Positions 41,864-51,122 of a stretch of DNA of 64,000 bases are shown here, one piece after another. Source of the DNA: Phaeobacter gallaeciensis DSM 26640 (GTDB taxonomy: Bacteria > Pseudomonadota > Alphaproteobacteria > Rhodobacterales > Rhodobacteraceae); NCBI RefSeq assembly GCF_000511385.1, contig NC_023137.1, positions 1,991,001 to 2,055,000 on the forward strand, written 5' to 3'. The notes beneath the pieces were generated by a model. The model had not been told where the DNA came from. It worked only from the letters and a program-made list of their open reading frames with translations, and did no database searches. Numbering within the stretch: position 1 is the stretch's first letter; each line of letters opens with the position of its first letter. Both the position numbers and the translations under genes were made by a program.

Positions 41864-41913
41864 CCCGCCGGAGGCATCCAACAGCTTGGGCAAACGCCGG
41901 GGAGGCGACAGAT

Positions 41914-42540
41914 ATGACCGCCATCGCCATTCTCATCCTCGCCGCCGGGGCTGCCAGACGCATGCGCGGGCGCGACAAGCTGCTGGAACAGATCAACGGC
42001 AGACCTCTTCTGGCCCAGATCTGCGCCGCCGCGATCAGCACCGGGCAAGAGGTCCATGTCACCCTGCCAAGCCCCGACCACCCCCGCGCCGAGGTGCTCC
42101 GCGACCACTGCAAGGACGCCACACCTGTCTATGTGCCAGACGCCGCTGAGGGCATGGCCGCCTCCATCCGCGCGGGCGTCGGCGCGCTCTCTCGGGATTA
42201 TGATGCGGTGATGATCATGCCCGCCGACATGCCGGAACTGACAGCTAAAGACCTCATGCAAGTGCTGGCGCGGATCAGGACCTCCCCGGATCAGATCCTG
42301 CGCGCCACCGGCGCCGACGGGACATTTGGTCATCCGGTGGTGTTCCCGCGCCGATACTTCACCGCACTCAGCCAATTGACCGGCGATCAGGGCGCGCGCG
42401 CAATCCTAAAGGCGGCGCAGCATCAGGGGGAAGTCATCTGCCCAGTCCCCTTGCCCGCGTCCCATGCACTCACCGATCTGGACACCCCAGAGGCCTGGGC
42501 CGCCTGGCGCCAAGCCCAGAAATCAACTCCGGCAGGGTAA
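41914..42540 (+). CDS. MobA-like nucleotidyltransferase (molybdenum cofactor type)
   Basis: A 208-residue NTP-transferase of the MobA/MocA family, which transfers CMP or GMP to molybdopterin. Motifs: the nucleotide loop LILAAGAARRMRGRDKLL (residues 7-24), MIMPADMPELT (metal-binding Asp), FGHPVVFPRRYF, GDQGARAIL and the C-terminal DLDTPEAWAAW. Stands alone, with no molybdoenzyme gene in view, so whether it serves molybdenum hydroxylases (cytidylyl form) is unresolved. Confidence 0.85.
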   Translation: MTAIAILILAAGAARRMRGRDKLLEQINGRPLLAQICAAAISTGQEVHVTLPSPDHPRAEVLRDHCKDATPVYVPDAAEGMAASIRAGVGALSRDYDAVMIMPADMPELTAKDLMQVLARIRTSPDQILRATGADGTFGHPVVFPRRYFTALSQLTGDQGARAILKAAQHQGEVICPVPLPASHALTDLDTPEAWAAWRQAQKSTPAG

Positions 42541-42553
42541 GAGAGGGTCAGCC

Positions 42554-43201
42554 TCAGTGGATAAACCACTGCACCCCGCCCTTGCGGTCGCGCTGTGAGT
42601 GGGGTGTCGGGCTGGGCATTGATGGCTGCGCCTGCAACTCGGGAAACAGCATCAGCACCTCTTCCCGCTGGGCCCGGTCCAACCCACGCTGAGATTGATC
42701 GGCCGGCTGAAAGCACTCGATCCACGCCCCGTCAGCACAAACCACCTCATGGCCCGCGCAGACAAAATGGATGTAATCGATAGACGACGTCTCCACCGCA
42801 TCCACCCCGGACAGCCCGGTCAGATGTTTCGCTGCGACCAGAATTTCGCGATCCTCAAAATAGAACGCTGTCTTGTCATTGGTGATCAGCACGCGGTGGT
42901 TAGGGCTAAGCAGCAGATCCCGCTCCGGCATCCCATTGCCAAGCGCCCCCTCAGCAACCAGAACCGGCTGCAAATGCGCCGCCCCTTGCAAGGCGGTGCG
43001 GTCCAGCTGCCGCTGACCAATCCAACGAATAGGCTGCAGACCATTGTCGCGGGTCATCACCCGGTCCCCGACGCTCAGATCCTCGACGGCGCAGGCCCCA
43101 TAAGGGGTAGCAATGGTTGTTCCGGGCGTCAAGCAGGGCACGTTGCAGTCTCCGTTCCAAAGCGGCACCACCCCGGTCGCAAACTTCGTGCAACCGGCCA
43201 T
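42554..43201 (-). CDS. Hint-domain (Hedgehog/intein-like) protein
   Basis: A 215-residue protein consisting mainly of a Hint module as found in many Rhodobacterales proteins. The nucleophile Cys follows a short 22-residue N-region (in VPCLTPGTTIATPYGACAVEDLSVGDRV), with RWIGQRQLDR, and the block HLQPVLVAEGALGNGMPERDLLLSPNHRVLI supplying the conserved His. Such domains catalyse N-S acyl shift and can cleave the N-terminal peptide; here the released part would be very short. The C-terminal tail (about 165-215) is charged and Gln/Pro-rich. Start: ATG at 43201 with an AGCAGGCT site. Role unknown. Confidence 0.8.
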   Translation of the reverse strand: MAGCTKFATGVVPLWNGDCNVPCLTPGTTIATPYGACAVEDLSVGDRVMTRDNGLQPIRWIGQRQLDRTALQGAAHLQPVLVAEGALGNGMPERDLLLSPNHRVLITNDKTAFYFEDREILVAAKHLTGLSGVDAVETSSIDYIHFVCAGHEVVCADGAWIECFQPADQSQRGLDRAQREEVLMLFPELQAQPSMPSPTPHSQRDRKGGVQWFIH

Positions 43202-43665
43202 CAGCCTGCTTTGGTGTATTTAAAGGGCCGTGCCTATCGGCACAGCGTGGAAGAGAGTGCCACTCATTCTGTGGCAGCATTGAAAGCATCCTACGCAGAG
43301 CCCTCTGCCCAAAAAAGAACAAAATCTTAATCAGCATCCGGTCGCCGATCTGCCCAGCACGGGGCACGCAGAGACCTCATGCGTGCAAGGGCACGATTGT
43401 TTCCAAGTTAAACCTTGAGTTTGTCCGGATCCGGTCGAAATTGGCCAAGCAAGCTGATGAACACCCGCTCTTTGTTGCATCAATGCGAACAATTAAACAG
43501 CAGCAGGTCCAACAGATCGCGGCACAGGTTTTGCACAGCCCGTCAGTTTGGGCCACAGGTTGTCCCGCGACGCGCAACAATATGGAAAATTTAAGGCAAC
43601 TTATCGTGAAGCGCACCAACGGGTGCGATTCGCTACGATCCAGGCGGTTCGGTCAGCCCGCTAAG
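43202..43665. other. 464-bp region without a recognisable gene
   Basis: Open frames here (for example 43377-43619 minus strand with a TTG start) lack a ribosome-binding site, good codon usage or similarity. The region is somewhat less G/C-rich around 43.3-43.6 kb. It should contain the Hint-gene promoter and the end of the xyl transcript; no clear terminator was seen. Confidence 0.4.
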
Positions 43666-45108
43666 CTACCGCAAGGTCAACTCCGCCGCGGATTTGCGAA
43701 ACGCTGCATAGCCTGCCTCATAGCTGTCGCGCAGCTGCGGATCAGGCGGGACGGTCATCGCACGCTCCGGTGCGGTCAACACCTCGGCCGGGTCCCCGCC
43801 GGTGACGGCCAGTCGCGCCAGTCGGGCCGCGCCAAGGGCCGCGCCAAATTCACCATCCTTGGGCAATTGCAGCGGCAGATCCAATATGGTGGCCAGCAGT
43901 TTCACCCAATAGGCGGATTTGCTCCCCCCACCGATGACCAGACAGTTGTTGATTTTCGCACCGGTCTCGCGCAATGCCTCAAGACAGTCCCGCAACCCGT
44001 ATGAAACACCTTCCATCACCGCTATGGCCAAATCCTCAGCCGTGGTGGCGATGGACAGCCCGTCAAACCCGCCGCGCAGGGTCGCTGAATTATGCGGCGT
44101 TCGCTCCCCTGACAGATACGGCAGGAAGGTCACCTCGCCCGGTTGGCGCAGCTGATCGCCAAGGTCGGCGGTCAGATCGGCAGGGCTACGCCCGGTGATA
44201 CGGCCCAGCCAGTTCATGCAATCGGTCGCCGACAGCATAACACCCATCTGATACCAACGCTCTGGGATCGCATGGCAGAAGGTATGCACAGCCGTTGCAG
44301 GGTCCGGGTGAAACCCATTGCGCGCCGCCAGCACCACGCCGGAAGTGCCAAGCGAGACAAACCCCTGCCCCTCTGCCATCACCCCCGTGCCGCAGGCGGC
44401 AGCCGCGTTATCACCTGCGCCCCCTGCAATCGTGACAGGTCCGGTCAGCCCCCAGCGAGCCGCCAGTTCAGGACGCAAGCGCCCCGCTGCGACACTGCCC
44501 TCCACCAGATTTGGCATCTGATCGCGCCGCATCTGTCCGCTGCTGAGCAGATGTTCGGACCAGTCCCGCGCGCCCACATCCAGCCAGGACGTCCCCGCGC
44601 TATCTGACATATCCGCCACATATCGCCCCGTGAGATGCAGGTTCAGGTAGGCCGCAGGCAGAAGAACCTTGGCGGTTCTGGCAAAAATATCCGGCTCATG
44701 ACGCTGCACCCACAGGAGCTTTGGCGCGGTGAAACCGGGGAAGACGATATTGCCGCTGAGGTCACGGACCTGAGCTGTTTCGTCCAGTTCTGCGGCCTCC
44801 TCCGCCGAACGGGTATCGTTCCACAGGATGCAAGGCCGCAGCACCTGATCGGCGCCATCCAGCAACACCGCACCATGCATATGACCCGCAACCGCGATGC
44901 CGCGAATATCGCTGTATCCGGGGCTGCCCTGCAACTGTGCCACCGCCTGATCCAGCGCGGCGATCCAGGTGCCGGGATCCTGCTCCGACCAACCGGGATG
45001 CGGGGTCTGCACATCATACTGCGCCTCTGCCGATGCAACGGGCGTTCCCGTGTCATCCGTCAGCAGGGCGCGCAGCCCCGATGTGCCAAGATCGATACCA
45101 AGATACAT
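43666..45108 (-). CDS. xylB: Xylulokinase
   Basis: FGGY-family kinase that phosphorylates D-xylulose to xylulose 5-phosphate for the pentose phosphate pathway. The 480-residue protein starts with the phosphate-binding YLGIDLGTSGLRALL, has GHMHGAVLLD, SGTSWLDVGARDWS, GAGDNAAAACGTGV, the LPYLSGERTPHNSATLRGGFDGL segment and the C-terminal NCLVIGGGSKSAYWVKLLATIL motif. Last gene of the xylR-xylA-xylB operon, 41 bases after xylA. Confidence 0.94.
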   Translation of the reverse strand: MYLGIDLGTSGLRALLTDDTGTPVASAEAQYDVQTPHPGWSEQDPGTWIAALDQAVAQLQGSPGYSDIRGIAVAGHMHGAVLLDGADQVLRPCILWNDTRSAEEAAELDETAQVRDLSGNIVFPGFTAPKLLWVQRHEPDIFARTAKVLLPAAYLNLHLTGRYVADMSDSAGTSWLDVGARDWSEHLLSSGQMRRDQMPNLVEGSVAAGRLRPELAARWGLTGPVTIAGGAGDNAAAACGTGVMAEGQGFVSLGTSGVVLAARNGFHPDPATAVHTFCHAIPERWYQMGVMLSATDCMNWLGRITGRSPADLTADLGDQLRQPGEVTFLPYLSGERTPHNSATLRGGFDGLSIATTAEDLAIAVMEGVSYGLRDCLEALRETGAKINNCLVIGGGSKSAYWVKLLATILDLPLQLPKDGEFGAALGAARLARLAVTGGDPAEVLTAPERAMTVPPDPQLRDSYEAGYAAFRKSAAELTLR

Positions 45109-45149
45109 ATCTGTCCCCTCTCCCGTTAGGTACTGCCCGCTCTGCTGCC

Positions 45150-46454
45150 TCAGACGAAGCGGTTGACCAGCGCCTCCAGCTGTTCCTGTCGGCCAGAGAC
45201 CGGCTGCGGATTGAGCGCCTTGGCTTCAGCCTGATCGGCGATGGCGTCGAGCGTGGCCCCCTCAGCCAGATAGGCCTGCGCCTCGGCGCCGCTCCAACCG
45301 GCATAGCGTTCGCGGCGCTTCATCTCCAGGCTGTCGCTCTCCAGCATGGCGGCAGCAGCGCGCAGGCCGCGCGCACAGACATCCATCGCCCCAACATGGG
45401 CGGCAATCAGATCCTCGGCATCCAGTGACTGACGGCGCAGCTTGGCGTCAAAGTTGGTGCCACCCGTCTTCAGCCCGCCACCGCGCAGGATTTCGTAATA
45501 GGCCAGCGCCACCTCCGGCACATTGTTGGGGAACTGATCCGTGTCCCAGCCAGACTGATAGTCGTTGCGGTTCATGTCGATGGAGCCAAAGATCCCCAGC
45601 GCATTGGCCATGGCAATCTCATGTTCAAAGCTGTGACCGGCCAGGATCGCATGGCCCTGTTCGATGTTGACCTTCACCTCATCCTCAAGACCAAAGCGTT
45701 TGAGGAAGCCGTAAACTGTGGCCACGTCGTAGTCATATTGGTGTTTGGTCGGCTCCTGCGGTTTGGGTTCAATCAGGATCGCGCCTTTGAAGCCGATTTT
45801 ATGTTTATACTCGACCACCATCGACAGGAAACGGCCCATCTGCTCCAGCTCCCGCGACAGATCGGTGTTAAGCAGGGTTTCATAACCCTCGCGCCCGCCC
45901 CAGAGCACGTAATTCTCACCGTTCAGACGATGGGTCAGATCCATGCAAGCCCGCACGGTGGAGGCGCAATAGGCAAAGACATCCGGGTCCGGGTTGGTGC
46001 TGGCGCCGGACATATAGCGGCGATTGGAGAACATATTTGCCGTCCCCCACAGGAGTTTCGGGCCGCCATCGGCCATCTTCTGTTCCAGCACGTCGCCCAT
46101 GGTGTTGAGGCGTTTGTGGCTCTCGGCGAGACTGTCGCCCTCTGGCCGGATATCGTGGTCATGGAAACAGTAATACGGCACGCCAAGGATGCGGAACATG
46201 TCAAAGGCGGCATCGGCCTTCATACGCGCCAGATCCATCGTGTCGGCGGGGAACCACGGGCGCTGAAACGTCTGGCCGCCAAAGGGGTCGTTCCCCTCCC
46301 AGACGAAGTTGTGCCAGTAGCAAACAGCAAAGCGCAGGTGATCCTCCATCCGCTTGCCCATGACGATCTCATCGGGGTTGTAGTGGCGGTAGGCCAGCCC
46401 GTCGCTCTCCGGGTTGTAGGTAATTGCCGCAATGTCGTCGAAATAGCCAGCCAT
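45150..46454 (-). CDS. xylA: Xylose isomerase
   Basis: Interconverts D-xylose and D-xylulose with divalent metal ions; TIM barrel. The 434-residue, class II-length protein has [19 protein letters not shown], the catalytic His in [29 protein letters not shown], the metal-binding [20 protein letters not shown] and [20 protein letters not shown], then [21 protein letters not shown]. Starts 2 bases after the regulator stop. Confidence 0.95.
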   Translation of the reverse strand: MAGYFDDIAAITYNPESDGLAYRHYNPDEIVMGKRMEDHLRFAVCYWHNFVWEGNDPFGGQTFQRPWFPADTMDLARMKADAAFDMFRILGVPYYCFHDHDIRPEGDSLAESHKRLNTMGDVLEQKMADGGPKLLWGTANMFSNRRYMSGASTNPDPDVFAYCASTVRACMDLTHRLNGENYVLWGGREGYETLLNTDLSRELEQMGRFLSMVVEYKHKIGFKGAILIEPKPQEPTKHQYDYDVATVYGFLKRFGLEDEVKVNIEQGHAILAGHSFEHEIAMANALGIFGSIDMNRNDYQSGWDTDQFPNNVPEVALAYYEILRGGGLKTGGTNFDAKLRRQSLDAEDLIAAHVGAMDVCARGLRAAAAMLESDSLEMKRRERYAGWSGAEAQAYLAEGATLDAIADQAEAKALNPQPVSGRQEQLEALVNRFV

Positions 46455-46456
46455 GG

Positions 46457-47521
46457 TCAGGCCCCCTCTTCTGGCCCGACCGCAGACTGCGGGGGCATGT
46501 TGTGTTTGAAATGAACGGCCGGGGTGATTTGCCCCGCCAGTGGATCAACAGGCTGCCCGTCACTGAGGGCGACAAGGGCGGCAAGGGCGGCGGTGATTTC
46601 CTGCGCCGGTTTCTGATCAATCACCGCATCAATGAGGCCGTTTGCCACCGCATCGCGGGTGGCCGCGCAGAGTTCGTGGCTGATCACCACCGGCTTGTCG
46701 CCCGGTTGTGTCGTCGCAAGCGCAGAAATCAGCCCCGGAATACCCGCCCCCAGATTGTAGATGCCGGTGATATCGGGATTGGCGCGCAGGGCGCGGCGCA
46801 AGGCCTGTTCGAGGATCTCCGGGTCGTCACCGGTTTCCAGCCGCGGCAGGATGTGCAGATCCGCTGAAACCACATCGCAAAAGCCCGCGTAGCGGTCGGC
46901 ATGGTCACGGGCATTGAGACTGCCGGTGATGGGCAGGATCTGTCCCAGAGAGGCTGCACCACCGCCGCGATGGGCCAGCCTCATAAGATCCCCAGCCGTG
47001 CGCCCGGCACTGCGGTTATCAATGCCCACATAGGCATCGCGAGCCTGTGAGGCGCTGTCGGCAACCAATGTCACCACGGCAACCCCCTGCGCCCGCAATC
47101 GGGTCAGGGCGGCTTCAACGCCCGGATCCTCAACCGCGACGAGGCAAATCCCGTCGTAGCCTTCTGCGGCGCAGCTTTCGATGGCGCGGGTCAGCGCTGC
47201 CGCATCGAAGGGCGGCACGCGAGTGATCGCGATCTGCTGGCGGCTCCGGGAGCGGGCAGCCACCTCCTGCTCCAGATCACCGTGCAACCGGGCAAAGAAA
47301 CCTTCGCTGGCGGCAGGCAGCAGAACGGCAAAGCGGTACTGGCGACGGCGTGACAGATTGGCAGCGGTGATATCGCGCTGGTAGCCCAGATCAGCGATCG
47401 CCGAGCGCACCCGGTCCTGAGATTTCTTGGCAACCCCGCCCCGGTTGTTCAGCACTCGGTCCGCCGTCGCGTAGCTGACCCCCGCCGCAGCCGCGACATC
47501 ATGTAATGTGGGTTTTCCCAT
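46457..47521 (-). CDS. LacI-family regulator of the xylose operon
   Basis: A 354-residue repressor with an N-terminal LacI helix-turn-helix (residues 4-50: [34 protein letters not shown]) and a periplasmic-binding-protein-like sugar domain (about 60-335) of the ribose-binding type ([23 protein letters not shown]). First gene of the xyl operon, stop 2 bases before xylA. The promoter region carries two 16-bp operators (47551-47587), so autoregulation and control of xylAB are very likely. Sequence does not prove xylose as inducer; context does the work. Confidence 0.88.
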   Translation of the reverse strand: MGKPTLHDVAAAAGVSYATADRVLNNRGGVAKKSQDRVRSAIADLGYQRDITAANLSRRRQYRFAVLLPAASEGFFARLHGDLEQEVAARSRSRQQIAITRVPPFDAAALTRAIESCAAEGYDGICLVAVEDPGVEAALTRLRAQGVAVVTLVADSASQARDAYVGIDNRSAGRTAGDLMRLAHRGGGAASLGQILPITGSLNARDHADRYAGFCDVVSADLHILPRLETGDDPEILEQALRRALRANPDITGIYNLGAGIPGLISALATTQPGDKPVVISHELCAATRDAVANGLIDAVIDQKPAQEITAALAALVALSDGQPVDPLAGQITPAVHFKHNMPPQSAVGPEEGA

Positions 47522-47550
47522 CCTTGCGGCCCCTCTGCTCCCGTGACTTT

Positions 47551-47587
47551 TGATAGACGTATATCATTTTTTGATATACGTCTATCA
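47551..47587 (-). promoter_or_regulatory. Double LacI-type operator of the xyl operon
   Basis: Two 16-bp sites, TGATAGACGTATATCA (47551-47566) and TGATATACGTCTATCA (47572-47587), are exact reverse complements, separated by five T; together they form a 37-bp perfect inverted repeat. Each has the central CG and TGATA...TATCA arms of LacI-family operators, and the centres are 21 bp (two helix turns) apart. The block ends 30 bases before the regulator start. Confidence 0.85.
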
Positions 47588-47716
47588 TTTTATTGCGCAG
47601 GTATCGGCCATCACGATTTTACCGGCGGCATGACGGATCGCAGATCAACGGTGAAAACGCAAAAAGCCACCACATGCGGTGGCGGCTGTCACAAAATCAT
47701 CTTGGTCTAGATGTTA

Positions 47717-47807
47717 TGGCGGAGAGACAGGGATTCGAACCCTGGAGACGGTCTCCCGCCTACACACTTTCCAGGCGTGCGCCTTCGACCACTCGGCCAC
47801 CTCTCCG
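47717..47807 (-). tRNA. tRNA-Ser (anticodon GGA)
   Basis: 91 bases including an encoded CCA. Acceptor stem CGGAGAG/CTCTCCG is perfect; the anticodon loop reads CTGGAAA, giving anticodon GGA for UCC/UCU; a long variable arm (GGCGGGAGACCGTCTCC region) is present as expected for serine; the T-loop is GGGTTCGAATCCC. Located between the xyl operon and the AlaX gene. Confidence 0.97.
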
Positions 47808-47898
47808 TTGGGCGGACTTTTGACGGATCACGGGGGCAATTGCAAGAGCGAAAACAGCAAAAAACTCACTCTTGCCCAAACTTATTTTCGCGCCCCGT

Positions 47899-48630
47899 TC
47901 AGCCCCCCAAATGCAGGTAGACGCGGCGGTTCTGTTTTCCCTTTTTTTCAACCTTTCCAAGGCGGATAGGCCCAATCTCGGCGGTGCTGCGCACATGGGT
48001 CCCACCGCAGGGTTGCAGGTCAATCTGCTCATCAGCGCTGCCAATCCTCACCAGACGGATGCGACCATTGCCCCTAGGCGGCGCCACCGACATGGTTTTC
48101 ACCAATTCGGGGTTTGCATCCAGCTCCGCCTCGGTGATCCAACGCTCGCTGACCTCAAGGTCGCGGGCGATCAGCGCATTGAGGGCATCTTCCAGCGCTT
48201 GCTTGTCCTCAGGCGCCTCCGGCATGTTGAAATCAAGTCGGCCCTTCTCGGCACCGATGGAGCCGCCGGAGACCGGCAGCGGGATCACCACCGACAGAAG
48301 ATGCAGCGCGGTGTGGACGCGCATATGGCCAAAGCGGCGGTCCCAGTCGAGGGTCTGCACCACCTCTTGACCAACAGCTGGCAGAGGTTGCCCCTCGGCG
48401 GGGATCAGGACAATGCGGCCCGCCTCCCCCTTCACCGTGTTGATGATGGGCAGGTCGTGCTCCCCTGCCCCATCCGACCAGCTGAGGCGGCCGGTATCGC
48501 CCGGTTGCCCGCCCCCAGTTGCGTAAAAGACGGACTGGTTCAGAACCAGCCCGCCTTCTGTTGTGTGTTCGGTGATTTCTGCCGGGGCCTCTTGTGCATA
48601 GGCGTCGGTCAGGAACAATTGTTCGGTCAT
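47899..48630 (-). CDS. Alanyl-tRNA editing protein (AlaX type)
   Basis: Stand-alone homologue of the AlaRS editing domain that hydrolyses Ser- or Gly-mischarged tRNA-Ala. The 243-residue protein has the zinc motif HxxxH (His106, His110 in RVHTALHLL) and Cys208/His212 (CGGTH), the family quadruple site, plus an N-terminal beta-barrel with the FYATGGGQPGDTG motif (residues 35-47). The ATG overlaps the MscS gene stop by four bases. It is the last gene of the leftward stress cluster. Confidence 0.88.
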   Translation of the reverse strand: MTEQLFLTDAYAQEAPAEITEHTTEGGLVLNQSVFYATGGGQPGDTGRLSWSDGAGEHDLPIINTVKGEAGRIVLIPAEGQPLPAVGQEVVQTLDWDRRFGHMRVHTALHLLSVVIPLPVSGGSIGAEKGRLDFNMPEAPEDKQALEDALNALIARDLEVSERWITEAELDANPELVKTMSVAPPRGNGRIRLVRIGSADEQIDLQPCGGTHVRSTAEIGPIRLGKVEKKGKQNRRVYLHLGG

Positions 48631-51122
48631 CGATCGGCGTCTCCGTCTCCGTCTTCGCTGCCTTCCCCGTCGTCGTCGCTGGACAGATCATCAAGATCAG
48701 GACGATCCGGGCGTTTCCTGGCCGGGGATGGGGGGGGATTTGAGGCTGTCACCGGGGCCTCAGGGGCCGCGACACCCTGCGCGGCCTCGGTTGCGGCGGT
48801 GGCAAGCGCATCGGGATTGCGGATCCAGATATCGCGCTGGGCGAAGGGGATCTCGATCCCGGCCTCCTCAAAGCGGCGGGCAATGTCGTAGTTCATGTCG
48901 GATTTCACCGACAAGACCCAGTTCACATCCCGCAGGATGGCACGGATCTCAAAGTCGAGACTATCAGCGCCAAAGCCCTGGAACACCACCGAGGGCGCCG
49001 GGTTCATCAGCACCATCGGATGCGCCTTGGCGACCTCCATCAGGATTTCCTCGACCTTGCGCGGGTCGGTGCCGTAGGCCACCCCCACGGGCACAATCAC
49101 CCGACCAACCGTATTGCCGCGGGTGTAGTTGGTGACGGTGCCGGTGATCAGATCGGAGTTCGGCACGATCACATCGGTGCGATCGAAGGTCTCAATCCGG
49201 GTGGAGCGCACGGAGATATCGCGCACATAGCCCATCAGGCCGCCGACCTCGATCCAGTCACCTTTGGACACCGGGCGTTCGACGAGGAGGATAATACCGG
49301 AGACGAAGTTCGACACGATGGTTTGCAGACCAAAGCCGATCCCCACAGAGAGTGCGCCAGCGACGATGGCGAGGGAGGACAGGTCCAGTCCCGCCATCGA
49401 GATCGCCACCAGCGCCGCCAGGAAGATCCCGACATAGCCCATCCCCGAGGCAATAGCGTTCTGACCACCTACATCAATGCGTGTCTTCGGCAGAAGCGCA
49501 TTGCGCAAGCTGCCCTGCACCAACCGGGTGAGACCGTAGCCCACGGCAAAAATCGCCACAAAGGTGATGAATGCGGTGGGTGAAATCCGGGTATCCCCGA
49601 CCTGGAAACCTTCGAGGAAGTTTGACCAGAGTTCTGTCAGGTCGGCGACCCGCGCGCCCCAGATCAGCGCCAGCAACGGCAGCGCCAATAGTGCCAATGC
49701 AAAGCCGATCAGCGCAGCAAAGAGCGAGTCGCGCGCGGCCATGCCCTTGCCGCTGACAAACCCATAGAGATCGCTGAGGAACCGGTGCAATACAAACAGC
49801 CCAGCCAGCACCGCCAGCGTCAGCATCGACGGGTAAATCACCGACTCGGCCGCATTGAGATAGCCGATGGCAGCCAGCACCGGACCAGCAAAACCAAGCA
49901 GATAAATGCTGCGTCGCACCACCGCGATAATCTTGTTCGCACCGGCGGCAATCGCGCCTTCATCGCCGTCTTCGTCGCTCTGTGCCTGACGCTGTTTGGC
50001 ACCGATCCGATGCAGGCGCAGCAGGATAAGCGCGGCACAACTGATCAGCGGGAAGGCGTATACGGCGGAGCTGCTCTCGGGGATGTTCTCAATCTGCTCA
50101 ACACTGTCGAAGATGTCCTGAAGCACCAGGACCACCGCCATCATATCGATCAGGAAACGGGTCTCAGCCTGGTTGCCCTCCTGCACCGGCAGCAAATCGT
50201 TTTCGATCTGGTTGGCATAGAGCTGCTCGCCCAGCCAGTGAAAGGAGAGAATAATAAAAGCCCAGGCAGGAACGGAATCCAGAATGATACTGCCACGCAC
50301 GCCAAGAATGCCTGAAAGATCAACTGCTGCCACGACAAAGATCACACCGATCAGTGGCAGAAGCACCTGCAGAAGCGAGACCACGAAGGTCCAGACCCCG
50401 GTCCCACGCGCGCCGTAGCGGCGCAGATAATCGCCAGCCCGGTGAGCCCATGACCGGCCGCGCGTGATCAGCAGCAAACCAATGAGCAATACGGCAATCA
50501 GCCCAACAAGATCACCGCTGATACGTTCGCTGGTGGTGTCATTGCGCAACTGCGATAAGGTTTCGTTGCCAAGCGCGCGACTGGCGTGGACCAGATCCCG
50601 CATCGCACTAGGCCAGTACTCCGGATTGAGCGGTGAAGTGCCACGTTCGAACAAACGTTTGGTCAGGCGCTCACGGACAATCTTGTCAATCTCATTGATG
50701 AGACCATCAGCACGGCTATAGGCCTCCTCTGCGACGATACGCGGAACCTTGAGCTGATTGAGCTGCTGGGTCAGGGCCGCACGCAGCTGGGCGATATCTT
50801 CCGGTTCTTCCTCGCCCTCACCAGGGGCTGCACCTAACGCATCGAGCTGGCCCTGGAGGGTTTGAATACGCTCGCCATTTTCACCCCGCTTGACCTGAAA
50901 GGTCTGCCGGAAATCAGTCAGTTCGCTACGCAACTGTTCCAGCGCGATATTGGACGCGCGGCTGGCGTCGATGACATTCTCAGCCCGATTGGCGGTTCGG
51001 AGCCAATCTTGATAATAGGATTTTGCACGCGCATCGAGCTGCGCCAAAGCGGGAAAGGCCAGGCTGATCAGAAGAACCAGCCCGGCCAGACATCTCATAA
51101 AACCACGCATGAAGGGGATCAT
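48627..51122 (-). CDS. Large MscS-family mechanosensitive channel with DUF3772-type N-terminus
   Basis: An 831-residue inner-membrane protein. Signal peptide (LAGLVLLISLAFPALAQ), periplasmic coiled coil (about 25-130, ENGERIQTLQGQLDALG), a DUF3772-like segment (about 130-195), then many membrane helices (from about 200) and the MscS pore module (about 575-770) with VGIGFGLQTIVSNFVSGIILLVERPVSKGDWIEV and RSTRIETFDRTDVIVPNSDL. The C-terminus is a charged disordered tail. Opens under membrane tension to release osmolytes. ATGA overlap with cysK upstream and with the AlaX gene downstream. Confidence 0.88.
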   Translation of the reverse strand: MIPFMRGFMRCLAGLVLLISLAFPALAQLDARAKSYYQDWLRTANRAENVIDASRASNIALEQLRSELTDFRQTFQVKRGENGERIQTLQGQLDALGAAPGEGEEEPEDIAQLRAALTQQLNQLKVPRIVAEEAYSRADGLINEIDKIVRERLTKRLFERGTSPLNPEYWPSAMRDLVHASRALGNETLSQLRNDTTSERISGDLVGLIAVLLIGLLLITRGRSWAHRAGDYLRRYGARGTGVWTFVVSLLQVLLPLIGVIFVVAAVDLSGILGVRGSIILDSVPAWAFIILSFHWLGEQLYANQIENDLLPVQEGNQAETRFLIDMMAVVLVLQDIFDSVEQIENIPESSSAVYAFPLISCAALILLRLHRIGAKQRQAQSDEDGDEGAIAAGANKIIAVVRRSIYLLGFAGPVLAAIGYLNAAESVIYPSMLTLAVLAGLFVLHRFLSDLYGFVSGKGMAARDSLFAALIGFALALLALPLLALIWGARVADLTELWSNFLEGFQVGDTRISPTAFITFVAIFAVGYGLTRLVQGSLRNALLPKTRIDVGGQNAIASGMGYVGIFLAALVAISMAGLDLSSLAIVAGALSVGIGFGLQTIVSNFVSGIILLVERPVSKGDWIEVGGLMGYVRDISVRSTRIETFDRTDVIVPNSDLITGTVTNYTRGNTVGRVIVPVGVAYGTDPRKVEEILMEVAKAHPMVLMNPAPSVVFQGFGADSLDFEIRAILRDVNWVLSVKSDMNYDIARRFEEAGIEIPFAQRDIWIRNPDALATAATEAAQGVAAPEAPVTASNPPPSPARKRPDRPDLDDLSSDDDGEGSEDGDGDADR

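Noticed and set aside
43377..43619. 80-codon minus-strand frame with many Cys
   Set aside because: TTG start without a ribosome-binding site, unusual composition, no neighbour support.
47593..47969. Several short frames giving peptides such as MAERQGFEPWRR
   Set aside because: They arise from the tRNA-Ser gene, a well-known source of false proteins.
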